This document shows, piece after piece, positions 35,232-47,040 of a stretch of DNA of 64,000 nt. The translations under genes were made by a program, and so were the position numbers. The first letter of the stretch is position 1. Every line of letters begins with the position of its first letter. Under the pieces are notes generated by a model. It saw only the letters and a list, made by a program, of their open reading frames with translations. It did not search any database and was not told the origin of the DNA. The DNA is from Comamonas sp. KCTC 72670 (GTDB taxonomy: Bacteria; Myxococcota; Myxococcia; Myxococcales; Myxococcaceae), in contig BNCN01000002.1 of the NCBI GenBank assembly GCA_014656495.1, positions 558,001 through 622,000 of the forward strand, read 5' to 3'.

Positions 35232-35263
35232 GGCCCGCGAGCGCACGCTTTGGTGACACCGCC

Positions 35264-36703
<1,440 letters not shown>

Positions 36704-36733
36704 GAGGACCTTGCGAGTGCGGCGCCCGATTGC

Positions 36734-37744
36734 TCAGGGGCGCGGCACCGTTGCCTGCAACACGGCCTCGTCCCGAGGGGAGGCGGTCTGGGCGAGGATG
36801 CGGATGGTGCCGGACGGCGTGCGCTCCAGGATGCGCGAGACACCTTCGAACCGGGTGCCCAGCACATCTCCCACGCCCTGTGCGCTCACCACGTAGCGTA
36901 CGCGCTGGAGCGTACCGAGTTGGGCGGGGAGGCCCGCGTCGGACACGTCTGCTGCGCTCGGGTCGAGAACATCGGGTGAGGCGGGGTGCGCGAGGATGTC
37001 CACGCCCAGGGCGTCCAGGTACTGCGCACAGGGGACGAACCAGGGCTCCTCGCGGGTGGCCGGCCTGGCGTGGCCGTCGTAGCCGATGAGCGTCCCGAGC
37101 CTGCCGAAGGGCGTGGAAAGGACGGTCAGGTCCTCCGGGCGGCCGGGGCTGAGGTGCAACACGTCCTCTCGCGTGGGCACCAGGTTGACCTTGCGCGTCG
37201 TCGCCACGCAGCGACCTTCAGGCGAGAAGGTGTAGCTGGTGTTGTACGTGCGCGCCCCGTACGGCTCGAAGTCGGGCGTGTCCGGGCCCCGGCGGCTGGC
37301 GGGGAGCAGGGCGCTGCCGGCGACGACCCACAAACCGAAGTCCCGGGCGATGCCGGCGAAGGTGTTCCACAGCGTCCGGTGCACCAGCGCCGCGCGCGCC
37401 GCGTACACGCATTCCCGCAGCGTGGGCGGATGGTGCGTGCGCCAGGCGTGCCAGACGTCCCAGGCCTCGGCGCGCGCCACGCGCTTCACCGCGTCCTCGA
37501 ATGACTTCTTCCCGCGCACCGCGGAGACGTGGCCCTGGAAGAGGAGCGCCGCGCCCACCGCCTCGGGCCAAACGGCGAGGGCCGGGTGGAGTGGCTGTCC
37601 CGCCGCGTCCCGGGCGCGCAGGGCATCCACCCTCGCGGCCAGTTCCCGATGCCGCGCGGTGAACGTGGCCGCGAAGGCGAAGTCCTCCAGCGAAACGCGA
37701 GGCTGGACGGCGAACAGCTCGATGGCGTCGGTGGCGGTCGTCAC
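36734..37744 (-). CDS. Nitrilase-superfamily protein lacking the catalytic cysteine
   Basis: A 336-residue C-N hydrolase-fold protein. The glutamate (AVWPEAVGAALL) and lysine (TTRKVNLVPTRED) positions of the Glu-Lys-Cys triad can be placed, but the cysteine position in the LIxYD strand is glycine (GTLIGYDGHARP; the codon at this position is GGC). The family's usual reaction therefore cannot proceed as in normal members. It could be a binding protein or use different chemistry. It lies 6 bp downstream of the 2OG-oxygenase gene, so the two are almost certainly cotranscribed. Confidence 0.75.
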   Translation of the reverse strand: MTTATDAIELFAVQPRVSLEDFAFAATFTARHRELAARVDALRARDAAGQPLHPALAVWPEAVGAALLFQGHVSAVRGKKSFEDAVKRVARAEAWDVWHAWRTHHPPTLRECVYAARAALVHRTLWNTFAGIARDFGLWVVAGSALLPASRRGPDTPDFEPYGARTYNTSYTFSPEGRCVATTRKVNLVPTREDVLHLSPGRPEDLTVLSTPFGRLGTLIGYDGHARPATREEPWFVPCAQYLDALGVDILAHPASPDVLDPSAADVSDAGLPAQLGTLQRVRYVVSAQGVGDVLGTRFEGVSRILERTPSGTIRILAQTASPRDEAVLQATVPRP

Positions 37745-37750
37745 GCGGCG

Positions 37751-38713
37751 CTACTTCAGCAGGCCATTCTCGCGCAGGCGCTGCTTGAGGAAGGCATCCG
37801 CGGTGATGGGCGCGTGGCGGGCCGGGGTGTCGGCCGTCTGGGTGCAGGGCAGGGCCTCCAGCACGCAGTCCGCGTAGGGATGCACGAAGAAGGGCATCGA
37901 GTAGCGGACCGTGTCGTCGTCCTTGCTGCGCGGATTCACCACACGGTGCGTGGTCGCGGGGATGATTTCATTCGTCACGCGGCTGAGCATGTCGCCCGAG
38001 TCGACGACAATCTGTCCGCGCAGCGTGTCCACCGGCAGCCACTCGCCGTCCCGGGTGAGCAGCTCCAGTCCGGACGCGGTGCCCTCGCAGAGCAGGGTGA
38101 TGAGGTTGATGTCCTCGTGCTCGGCGGCGCGCACGCCTCCGGGGATGAAGCGCTCCTTCAGCGGCGGGTAGTGGATGACGCGCAGCACGGAGTTCCCATC
38201 CGTGGCCATGTCCCGGAAGGTGTCGCGCGCCACGCCGAAGTACTCGGCGATGGCCTGGAGCATCACGCCGGCGGCGCCGTCCAGCGCGTTGAAGAGCGAC
38301 AGCGTGTGCTCACGGAACGACGGCACCTCGGTGGGCCACACGTTGGCGCCATAGAGCTGGTGGTACTTGTGGCTGGAGGGCAGCTCGCGGCCCACGTGCC
38401 AGAACTCCTTCAGGTCGCCCACCTTGCGGTTCTTCGCGTGCTCCTGCCCGTAGCCGATGTAGCCGCGCTGGCCGCCGTGCGTGGCCTGGGCGTACTGGGA
38501 CTTGGTGGCCTCTGGCAGCGCGAAGAAGCGCTCCACGTCGCCGTAGGTGCGGCGGATGAGGCCATCGTCGATGCCGTGGCCCTCCACCGTGACGAAGCCG
38601 AACTCCTTCAGTCCGTCGCCGAAGACCTGGACGAAGCGGGCGCGCTCCTGCGGGGTGCCGGCGGTGTAGTGGGACAGGTTGACGACGGGGATGCGGCGCG
38701 GGACGGGCGACAT
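37751..38713 (-). CDS. 2-oxoglutarate/Fe(II) oxygenase, isopenicillin-N-synthase family
   Basis: A 320-residue protein. The N-terminal DIOX_N part begins IPVVNLSHYTAGTPQERA and has FGFVTVEGHGIDDGLIRR. The jelly-roll carries the iron ligands HED (AAEHEDINLITLL) and the distal His in TTHRVVNP, with the 2OG-binding Arg in TVRYSMPFF. Such enzymes oxidise small molecules or natural products; the substrate is unknown. ATG at 38713 is chosen because the family starts there. It shares a divergent upstream region with the kinase gene. Confidence 0.88.
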   Translation of the reverse strand: MSPVPRRIPVVNLSHYTAGTPQERARFVQVFGDGLKEFGFVTVEGHGIDDGLIRRTYGDVERFFALPEATKSQYAQATHGGQRGYIGYGQEHAKNRKVGDLKEFWHVGRELPSSHKYHQLYGANVWPTEVPSFREHTLSLFNALDGAAGVMLQAIAEYFGVARDTFRDMATDGNSVLRVIHYPPLKERFIPGGVRAAEHEDINLITLLCEGTASGLELLTRDGEWLPVDTLRGQIVVDSGDMLSRVTNEIIPATTHRVVNPRSKDDDTVRYSMPFFVHPYADCVLEALPCTQTADTPARHAPITADAFLKQRLRENGLLK

Positions 38714-38889
38714 GGCGGCGCACTCTACCCACCCTGATGGATTGTCGGCACGCACAGCGTCCGCCAAAGGACCCTCGTCTGCGACCCTGGCACCGGGGGT
38801 GCGGCACAAGCTGACATCCGCCCCCATCGCCAGTGGAACGCGGTGCTCCCGGGTTCCATGGTGGCCGCGCGGTTCGTGGGGGGAGGCGG

Positions 38890-40920
38890 ATGCCCGACGT
38901 GAGCAGCGGTGGAGTCTGTGGGGCGTGTGGCCGGCGGCATGTGACGGGGGCCACGTGTTCAACGCTGGTGCGCGCGGAGGGGAGGTGCGGCCCGGCCGTG
39001 GAGGCGGAGGACCCGCTGGTGGGCGGCCGGTGTGGCAGCTTCCGGCTGGTGCGCCGGCTGGGCCGGGGCGGCATGGGCTCCGTCTACCTGGGCGAGCACG
39101 TGTCCATTGGCAGCCGGGTGGCGGTGAAGGTGCTGCACGCGCACCTGACCATGTACCCGGAGCTGGTGCAGCGCTTCCACGCCGAGGCGCGGGCGGTGAA
39201 CCTCATCGGCCACGAGAACATCGTCAGCATCTTCGACATGGATGCCACGCCGCCGCGGCCCTACCTCATCATGGAGCTGCTGGATGGCGCCCCGCTGTCC
39301 GCGTGGGTGGGCACGCCGCTGGCGGCGAGCGCGGTCGTCTCGGTGCTGGCGCAGGTGTGTGACGCGCTCCAGGCCGCGCACTCGCGGGGCATCGTTCACC
39401 GCGACCTCAAGCCGGACAACATCTTCGTGTCGCGCCGCAAGCGGGGGGCGCCCTTCGTCAAGGTGCTGGACTTCGGCATCGCCAAGCTGGGGGACGCGCA
39501 GATGCCCCAGACGCACGCGGGCATCATCGTCGGCACGCCCGAGTACATGGCGCCGGAGCAGTCCCTGGGGCGTGGCGTGGACGGCCGCGCGGACCTGTAT
39601 GCGCTGGGCGTCATCGCCTACCAGTTGCTCACCGGCCGGCTGCCCTTCACCGACGAGGGGATGACGGCGCAGCTCGTGGCCCACCAGCTCCGGACGCCGC
39701 CTCCGCTGCGCTCGGTGAATCCCTCCGTGGCCGCCCCGCTGGAGCACGTCATCCTGCGGGCCCTGGCCAAGAAGCCGGAGGACCGGTACCCCTCCATCCA
39801 GGCCTTCCGGCACGCGCTTCAAATCGCGGTCGCCGAGGAGGGGCAGGGGATGGCGCGGAAGGAGAACCCGGCCCTGCGTGGCGCGCCTTCGGCCCTGAAG
39901 CCCATTGCCAGGGGACGGCCCCAGGTGGGCTCCCGCGAGGAGGCGGTGGCCGGCTCGCAGGTGGTCCCGTCCCCCCGCCGTCCGGCGCAGGCCCCGGCGC
40001 CACGGGCCTCCCTCGTGGAGCTGCCGGTGCAGGTGGTCCTGCGCCCCGGGGAGAACCCCGTCCGGCTCGTGGGCAGCGGCCTGTCCCGAGGTGGACTCTT
40101 CCTCCAGGGCGGTCACATCCTCCCGCCGCTGTGCGCGCGCCTCCCCCTGGTCCTGGAGCTGGAGTCGGGGCCCCTGTCGGTGCTCTGCGAGGTGGTGCGG
40201 CTCGTCCCGCCCGCGCAGGCCCGTGTCTGGGGGATGCCCACGGGCTTCGGCGTCCAGTTCGTGGAGGCCACCGCGGTGCTCAAGGCGGCGGTGGACGCTG
40301 TCCTCCAGAAGGGCACTCCCGTGCAGTCTCCCCAGTCCCGCCCCGCGGTGGAGGACCCCGCGGTGGCGCGCACGCTGGAGGCCTGGCGCCGGCGCTCGGC
40401 GGGGGACGCGTACGCGGTGCTGGCGCTGGCGCCGGACGCGGACATGGGCACGGTGCGGCTGCGCACGCGGGAGGCCTGGCGCTCGCTGGAGGTGCTGGAG
40501 CGCAAGCCCCTGACGCCCCCTCAGCGCGCGGAGGTCGACGCGCTCCGCATCCGGGTCCGTGAGGCGGCGGAGGCGCTGGGGGCCACGGTCCAGCGGGCCC
40601 TCTACGACGCCTGGCGCGGCAACCACCGTGGGGTCGCGAAGTGCCTGGAGGCGGGGCTCACGGCCGAGCAGCTGGAGTCCCTGCGGCGGGAGTTCCTGGC
40701 GCGCAGGCCCCAGGCCATGGGGTCGGCGCGGGCCCACTTCCAGTCCGGGGGCGCGCTGGAGCGCGAGGGCCACCTGTCCCAGGCCCTGGAGCAGTACGAG
40801 CGGGGCTTGAAGCTCGCGCCGCTGGAAGTGGACATGCTCCAGCGCTACAGGCGGCTCCGGCGGGTGCTGGGCGGGCGGAGTCCGGCGGGGGCCGGACATG
40901 AGAGGGCCCGGTCTCCCTGA
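38890..40920 (+). CDS. Ser/Thr protein kinase with PilZ-like, J-like and TPR regions
   Basis: A 676-residue soluble protein. Cys10, Cys13 and Cys23 (VCGACGRRH ... ATC) form a possible N-terminal zinc ribbon. The kinase domain spans about 50-315, with the glycine loop GRGGMGSVYLG, Lys80, HRDLKPDN (170-177), DFG (194-196) and APE (221-223), all intact. After a Pro-rich linker comes a PilZ-like domain of the Myxococcus TIGR02266 kind (about 376-472) with GLSRGGLFLQGG, where the usual DxSxxG aspartate is missing. Then a DnaJ-like helical region follows (about 500-580, no HPD motif) and a TPR-like pair (about 610-660). The ATG at 38890 has GGGAGG just upstream. Confidence 0.85.
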   Translation: MPDVSSGGVCGACGRRHVTGATCSTLVRAEGRCGPAVEAEDPLVGGRCGSFRLVRRLGRGGMGSVYLGEHVSIGSRVAVKVLHAHLTMYPELVQRFHAEARAVNLIGHENIVSIFDMDATPPRPYLIMELLDGAPLSAWVGTPLAASAVVSVLAQVCDALQAAHSRGIVHRDLKPDNIFVSRRKRGAPFVKVLDFGIAKLGDAQMPQTHAGIIVGTPEYMAPEQSLGRGVDGRADLYALGVIAYQLLTGRLPFTDEGMTAQLVAHQLRTPPPLRSVNPSVAAPLEHVILRALAKKPEDRYPSIQAFRHALQIAVAEEGQGMARKENPALRGAPSALKPIARGRPQVGSREEAVAGSQVVPSPRRPAQAPAPRASLVELPVQVVLRPGENPVRLVGSGLSRGGLFLQGGHILPPLCARLPLVLELESGPLSVLCEVVRLVPPAQARVWGMPTGFGVQFVEATAVLKAAVDAVLQKGTPVQSPQSRPAVEDPAVARTLEAWRRRSAGDAYAVLALAPDADMGTVRLRTREAWRSLEVLERKPLTPPQRAEVDALRIRVREAAEALGATVQRALYDAWRGNHRGVAKCLEAGLTAEQLESLRREFLARRPQAMGSARAHFQSGGALEREGHLSQALEQYERGLKLAPLEVDMLQRYRRLRRVLGGRSPAGAGHERARSP

Positions 40921-40936
40921 GTCAGGAGCCGGGCCC
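40904..40936. terminator. Hairpin overlapping the kinase stop codon
   Basis: An 8-bp perfect stem GGGCCCGG/CCGGGCCC (40904-40911 / 40929-40936), extended by an inner CTCC/GGAG stem with one bulge. The TGA at 40918-40920 lies in the loop. It serves convergent genes and has no T-tract. Confidence 0.55.
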
Positions 40937-40977
40937 GGAGCGACACGACGGCGTGAGGCGGGCTCACGCCACGGTGG

Positions 40978-41346
40978 CTACTCCTCGCTGCTGTTGGCGC
41001 AGCCGTCGCTGAGCGTGAAGTCCAGGCAGGACTCGAGCTCGTTGGCCCAGGCCTCGATGGTCGCGCTGCGGCACTGCGAGACGCCGCTGATGCAGTCCGC
41101 CGCGCGACGCAGCTTGTCCTTGTCGGCGTCCGTGCAGCGGTCGAGCGACTCCTTGCACTGGTTGATCTCCTCCTCGCCCAGGCGGAGCTCGGAGATGAAG
41201 GGGCTGATCTCCGGACACCCGTCGACCTTGCCCGAAAGGGAGCTAAATGAATCCGCGAGGTCCTCGCAGAGGTCGCCGTCACCGCCGCAGCCGGCGCCAA
41301 AAACAAGAGAACTGGTGGCCACGAGGCCGATCAGGAGCTTCTTCAT
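40978..41346 (-). CDS. Small Cys-rich lipoprotein
   Basis: A 122-residue exported protein. The signal peptide ends in the lipobox FGAGC (Cys20). The mature part has about eight cysteines spaced within helical segments (LCEDLADS, INQCKESLDRC, AADCISGVSQC), suggesting a disulfide-linked helical bundle. No family recognised. It is divergent from the rplU operon, and its start is about 130 bp from the rplU promoter. Confidence 0.75.
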   Translation of the reverse strand: MKKLLIGLVATSSLVFGAGCGGDGDLCEDLADSFSSLSGKVDGCPEISPFISELRLGEEEINQCKESLDRCTDADKDKLRRAADCISGVSQCRSATIEAWANELESCLDFTLSDGCANSSEE

Positions 41347-41477
41347 GGTGGTTCCCCCTCGGGACGAGGTAGTCGGGCTGGGCCGCGGAAGGCGGTCGGA
41401 AGCCCGCTTTCCGAGTTAGCATTGCCCCAGGGGGTCCGTAAACCGGCAGGGAGTCGCGGTCTGATCCTTCAACCACC

Positions 41478-41506
41478 TTGACTCCCCAGGGTATCTCCCG
41501 TAAATC
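41478..41506 (+). promoter_or_regulatory. Sigma70-like promoter of rplU-rpmA-obg
   Basis: TTGACT (41478-41483), 17-bp spacer, TAAATC (41501-41506). The predicted leader before the rplU ATG is about 90 bases. Confidence 0.55.
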
Positions 41507-41563
41507 CCGCCGCCTTTGGCGCGATTGGATGGTCCACCCGTCCGAAATGCGCGGTCGATTCCA

Positions 41564-41580
41564 CGGGTTGACCCAACCCG
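41564..41580 (+). promoter_or_regulatory. Hairpin in the rplU leader
   Basis: A perfect 6-bp stem CGGGTT/AACCCG with a 5-nt loop, 22 nt before the rplU ATG. It is a candidate site for L21 autoregulation or translational control; no known leader consensus was matched. Confidence 0.35.
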
Positions 41581-41601
41581 ACAGATGACAGGGGTTTGAC
41601 G

Positions 41602-41910
41602 ATGTACGCAGTGATTCGCACGGGCGGGAAGCAGTACCGCGTCGCCGAGGGCGATGTGGTCCGGATCGAAAAGATCGCGGGCGACGTCGGCGCCGAGGTG
41701 ACCTTCACGGAAATCCTGATGCTCGGTGGTTCGGACAGCCCGAAGGTGGGCCAGCCGACCGTTTCGGGCGCCAAGGTGGTCGGCAAGGTCCTGGCTCAGG
41801 ACAAGCACCGCCGCGTCCTCCACTTCCGGAAGGAGAAGGAGGGCTGGACCCGTCGCCGTGGTCACCGTCAGCCGTACACCGAGGTGAAGGTCACCTCCAT
41901 CGCCGGTTAG
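41602..41910 (+). CDS. rplU: 50S ribosomal protein L21
   Basis: A 102-residue protein with the family opening [18 protein letters not shown] and the RNA-binding ending [14 protein letters not shown]. The ATG at 41602 is chosen over an upstream TTG because L21 begins with MYAVI. First gene of the rplU-rpmA-obg order that is conserved across bacteria. Confidence 0.97.
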   Translation: MYAVIRTGGKQYRVAEGDVVRIEKIAGDVGAEVTFTEILMLGGSDSPKVGQPTVSGAKVVGKVLAQDKHRRVLHFRKEKEGWTRRRGHRQPYTEVKVTSIAG

Positions 41911-41949
41911 TCCGGGCGGTTTCACCTCAAACTTCAGGAGTACGGTGTC

Positions 41950-42225
41950 ATGGCTCATAAAAAAGGTCAGGGTTCGTCGCGCAACGGTCGCGATTCCAAC
42001 CCGCAGTATCGTGGCGTGAAGGTGTACGGCGGTGAGACGGTGTCGGCGGGCAGCATCCTGGTCCGTCAGCTCGGCACGGTCATCCACGCCGGCTCCAACG
42101 TGAAGCTCGGCCGCGACTTCACCCTCTATTCGGTGGTGGACGGCGTGGTGAAGTACGAGCGCCTGGGCCGCGACCGCAAGAAGGTCTCGGTCTACCCGGT
42201 CGCCGCCGAGCAGGCGAGCGCCTGA
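41950..42225 (+). CDS. rpmA: 50S ribosomal protein L27
   Basis: A 91-residue protein with the canonical N-terminus [20 protein letters not shown], which reaches the peptidyl-transferase centre. There is no Firmicute-type N-terminal cleavage extension. CAGGAG lies 9 bases before the ATG. Confidence 0.97.
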   Translation: MAHKKGQGSSRNGRDSNPQYRGVKVYGGETVSAGSILVRQLGTVIHAGSNVKLGRDFTLYSVVDGVVKYERLGRDRKKVSVYPVAAEQASA

Positions 42226-42231
42226 CGGCTG

Positions 42232-44041
<1,810 letters not shown>

Positions 44042-44045
44042 GTCC

Positions 44046-44723
44046 ATGTCCGGTGGTGGCGGGCGCTACGAGCGTTACGAGCGGGAGCAGTTCGAGCCGG
44101 AGCAGCTCCTGCTCGACGTGCGCAAGGAGAAGATTGATCGCGTCGTGAGTCACCGCACGCGCAACTTCACGGTGGTGCTCGACCGGCTGGAGGACAGCTT
44201 CAACATGGCCGCGGTGCTGCGCACCTGCGAGTCCATGGGCGTGCAGGAGGTCCACATCGTCGTCAACCCGGAGGCCCCCTTCATCCCCAACTCGAGGGTG
44301 GCCCAGGGCTGTGACAAGTGGCTGGACGTCAAGCTGTACAAGACGTTCACCGAGTGCCGTGAGCACCTCAAGTCACGCGGCTTCTCGCTGTACGCGTCCG
44401 CCATCCAGGACGGGGCCACGAGCCTCTACACGCTGCGCTTCGATACGAAGATGGCGCTCGTCTTCGGCAACGAGCGGTACGGCGTGAGCGAGGAGGTGCT
44501 GAAGGGCGTGGATGGGACGTTCTGGGTGCCCATGAAGGGGTTCAGCCAGAGCCTCAACATCTCCGCCGCGGCGTCCGCCTGCATCAGCCGGGCGATCGCC
44601 TGGCGGGACGAGCACCTGGGCCAGTCGGGAGACCTGTCCCCCGAGGATGCCCAGGCCCTGAGGGAGCGCTTCTACGTGCTGGCCATCAAACAGAGGAAGC
44701 GCATCTTCAAGAAGGCCCCGTGA
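44046..44723 (+). CDS. trmH: TrmH-family (SpoU) tRNA/rRNA 2'-O-methyltransferase
   Basis: A 225-residue SPOUT enzyme. The three motifs are visible: motif 1 NMAAVLRTCESMGV, motif 2 MALVFGNERYGVSEEVL and motif 3 VPMKGFSQSLNISAAASACI with the knot. The N-terminal extension with DRVVSHRTRNFTVVLD and the C-terminal helix (KQRKRIFKK) resemble TrmH, which methylates G18 of tRNA; assignment to this subfamily is likely but not certain. It starts 4 bp after obg, so translation is probably coupled. Confidence 0.85.
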   Translation: MSGGGGRYERYEREQFEPEQLLLDVRKEKIDRVVSHRTRNFTVVLDRLEDSFNMAAVLRTCESMGVQEVHIVVNPEAPFIPNSRVAQGCDKWLDVKLYKTFTECREHLKSRGFSLYASAIQDGATSLYTLRFDTKMALVFGNERYGVSEEVLKGVDGTFWVPMKGFSQSLNISAAASACISRAIAWRDEHLGQSGDLSPEDAQALRERFYVLAIKQRKRIFKKAP

Positions 44724-44800
44724 ATGCTGGGGCGCAGGCCCCGTCGGGATGGTTTAGATGGACACTGCGGGCCCCCAGGGCCTGCCTGGAGATGCACGCC

Positions 44801-45556
44801 ATGTTCCTCGAAGCCCTGCTCGCCACGCTCCTGTCCGCCCCCGCGACCCCCGCCGCCGCCGCGCCCGTGAAGGCCGCGCCCGCGGCGCAGACGGCTCCGG
44901 CCGCCGCCGCTCCGAAGGCGCCCCAGGCCGCCGCGACCACCCCCGAGAAGCCGGCCATGACGCCGGAAGTGAAGTCCCTGGTGGACCGGATGCAGGCCTT
45001 CTACGAGAAGACCGGCGACTTCCGCGCGGGCTTCCGGCAGGACTACAAGTACAAGACCTTCCGCCGCACGCAGACCTCCGAGGGCGTCGTCACGTACAAG
45101 AAGCCCGGCCTGATGCGCTTCGAGTACCAGAAGCCCTCGCCGCGCACCTTCGTGCTCGCGGGCAACAAGGTGTACGCGTACGACCCGGCCGCGCAGAGCC
45201 TCACGGTGGCCGCCGTGGACACCAGCCAGCTCTCCGCGTCGGTGACGTTCCTCTTCGGCCAGGGCAAGCTCGCGGACGAGTTCTCCATCACGAAGGGCGC
45301 CTGCAAGGACTGCAAGGGCACGCTGCTGGTGTTGGATCCGCTGAAGAACGAGCCGCGCTTCCGCCAGGTGCGCCTGGAGGTGGACCCCGCCACGGCGCAG
45401 GTGCTGAAGAGCACGGTGGTGGATCCGGACGGCAGCGAGAACACCATCTCGTTCCTCAACCTGAAGACGAACGTGGGCCTCGACGCGGACAGCTTCAAGC
45501 TGGACGTGCCCGACGACACCCGCGTGGATGACTTCACCAAGTCCAAGAAGCAGTAA
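44801..45556 (+). CDS. lolA: LolA-family outer-membrane lipoprotein carrier
   Basis: A 251-residue periplasmic protein. A signal peptide (about 1-20) is followed by an Ala/Pro-rich stretch and the LolA/LolB beta-barrel fold: FYEKTGDFRAGFRQDYKYKT, GVVTYKKPGLMRFEY and KVYAYDPAAQSLTV. It carries lipoproteins from LolCDE to the outer membrane, a busy route in a genus with so many lipoproteins. ATG at 44801 is chosen because GGAG lies 9 bases upstream; ATG at 44792 is only 0 bases from that site. A small Cys pair (CKDCKG) at about residue 168 is unusual. Confidence 0.85.
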   Translation: MFLEALLATLLSAPATPAAAAPVKAAPAAQTAPAAAAPKAPQAAATTPEKPAMTPEVKSLVDRMQAFYEKTGDFRAGFRQDYKYKTFRRTQTSEGVVTYKKPGLMRFEYQKPSPRTFVLAGNKVYAYDPAAQSLTVAAVDTSQLSASVTFLFGQGKLADEFSITKGACKDCKGTLLVLDPLKNEPRFRQVRLEVDPATAQVLKSTVVDPDGSENTISFLNLKTNVGLDADSFKLDVPDDTRVDDFTKSKKQ

Positions 45557-45566
45557 CCTGGGGAAC

Positions 45567-46994
45567 GTGCGTCGCGCGTTCCTCGTGCTGGGATGGTTGG
45601 GGCTGGCGGCCGGGGCCGGGTGTCACCGGGCGCCCGCCGCGGGCCCCTCGCGTCCACGCGGCTTCCAGGGGCAGACGTTGCCCCTGTTGGCGTCACCCGC
45701 CTTGCGGCTCACCGTGGCGGGCCGGTTGGGCTCGCGGCCGGTGCCCGTGGTGCTCGACGTGGCGCGGCCGCTCTCGCTCGTGGCGCGAGGCTGCTTCCAG
45801 GGCGAGCCGCCGGCTCCCGAGGGCACCATCCGCACCCCGGAGCCCGCGGGAGGCTTCCGCTCCTGGCCGGTGGTGCCGCTGCCCGCGTTCTCCGTGGGGC
45901 CCGTCCCGTCGCCCATGAAGACGGCGGGGCTGTCGGGCGAGAAGGCGTGCGCGGTGACGTTGGGCGCGGATGTGCTGGAGCCCTACGCGCTCACCGTGGA
46001 CCCCTTGCGGCGGGAGGTCACCTTCACGGCCTCGCGGCCCCGCGCGGACTACGCGGCCGAGGCGGCCTCCACGGAGGCGTCTCGCGAGGTCCACGTCCTG
46101 GACCTCAGCCGCGAGCCACTCGGTGACTGGCCCCTGCTGGCCGCGCGGATGACCCAGGAGGGTGCGGAGCTCACGGGGCCGTTCGTCCTCGGCACCCGGG
46201 AGCCCTTCTCCCGGGTGTCCGTGCGGCTCGCGGAGGCGCAGGGGCTGCAACCCCTCGAAACCACCGCCAACCTGCCGCCGAGGACCTTCGCGCTGGACGC
46301 CGTGGAGGTGGCCGACGGCGTGGGCGTTCGCCCGCTGGTGGTGGAGGCGGCCGGGCGGTGGGACTCACCGAGCAGCCTGGGCCGCTTGGGTCCGGACGTC
46401 TGGGGCCGCTTCACCGCGACGCTCGACGCGAAGGGTGGGGCGCTGGTGCTGCGGCGTCCGCGCCTGGGGCCCGCGGAGGACTCCTCCGTGAGGCACTGCG
46501 CCGCGCCCGATGGCAGCTTCCGAGAGGAGGCCTGCTACGGCCTGCACGTCCGCCGCGAGCCCGACGGAAGCCTGTCCGTGAGTGGCGCCGTGTACCGGGA
46601 CTTGCCCGAGGGCGGGCGCCTTCATCTGGAGCCGCTGGGGCCGGACGGGCAGAAGCTCGCCTCGGGCTGCGGCGTGGGCCTGAGTTTCCCCGCCACCAGC
46701 CGCGGGCTGACGACGCAGCACCGGCTGCCCTGGCGCTCGCTGACGCAGACGCTGCCTGCCTGCCACGCGGTGCTGTCCGCCGCCCGTGACTTCACCCTGG
46801 CCCTGTTCGAGGAAGGCCGCCAGCCCGAGTGCCCCACCGCGTGTGCCTTCGTCACGGAGGCCGCGTCACGCCGCACCGTCTGTGAGTGCCAGCCCACGCC
46901 CCTGGGCGAGGGCGTGGCGGCGCCGTCGCGGGGGGCCTCCTCGCGTGAGCCCCCGCCTGAGGAGCGGGAGTTGGAGCCCGAGGACCCGCGTTAG
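45567..46994 (+). CDS. Lipoprotein with degenerate aspartic-protease-like repeats
   Basis: A 475-residue exported protein. The signal peptide ends in GAGC (Cys19). Two segments, VPVVLDVARPLSLVARGC and FVLGTREPFSRVSVRLAE, have the strand-turn pattern of retropepsin-like domains, but the D-T/S-G active site reads LDVARP and LGTREP, so protease activity is doubtful. The C-terminal part has several Cys (CPTACAFV, TVCECQP) and an acidic end. It starts 10 bp after lolA and has GGGGA upstream of its GTG. Function is unknown. Confidence 0.65.
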   Translation: MRRAFLVLGWLGLAAGAGCHRAPAAGPSRPRGFQGQTLPLLASPALRLTVAGRLGSRPVPVVLDVARPLSLVARGCFQGEPPAPEGTIRTPEPAGGFRSWPVVPLPAFSVGPVPSPMKTAGLSGEKACAVTLGADVLEPYALTVDPLRREVTFTASRPRADYAAEAASTEASREVHVLDLSREPLGDWPLLAARMTQEGAELTGPFVLGTREPFSRVSVRLAEAQGLQPLETTANLPPRTFALDAVEVADGVGVRPLVVEAAGRWDSPSSLGRLGPDVWGRFTATLDAKGGALVLRRPRLGPAEDSSVRHCAAPDGSFREEACYGLHVRREPDGSLSVSGAVYRDLPEGGRLHLEPLGPDGQKLASGCGVGLSFPATSRGLTTQHRLPWRSLTQTLPACHAVLSAARDFTLALFEEGRQPECPTACAFVTEAASRRTVCECQPTPLGEGVAAPSRGASSREPPPEERELEPEDPR

Positions 46995-47040
46995 CGTTGC
47001 CTGGACAGGGGACGGGGTGCTGCGTTCTCCTCTGCCGCAC

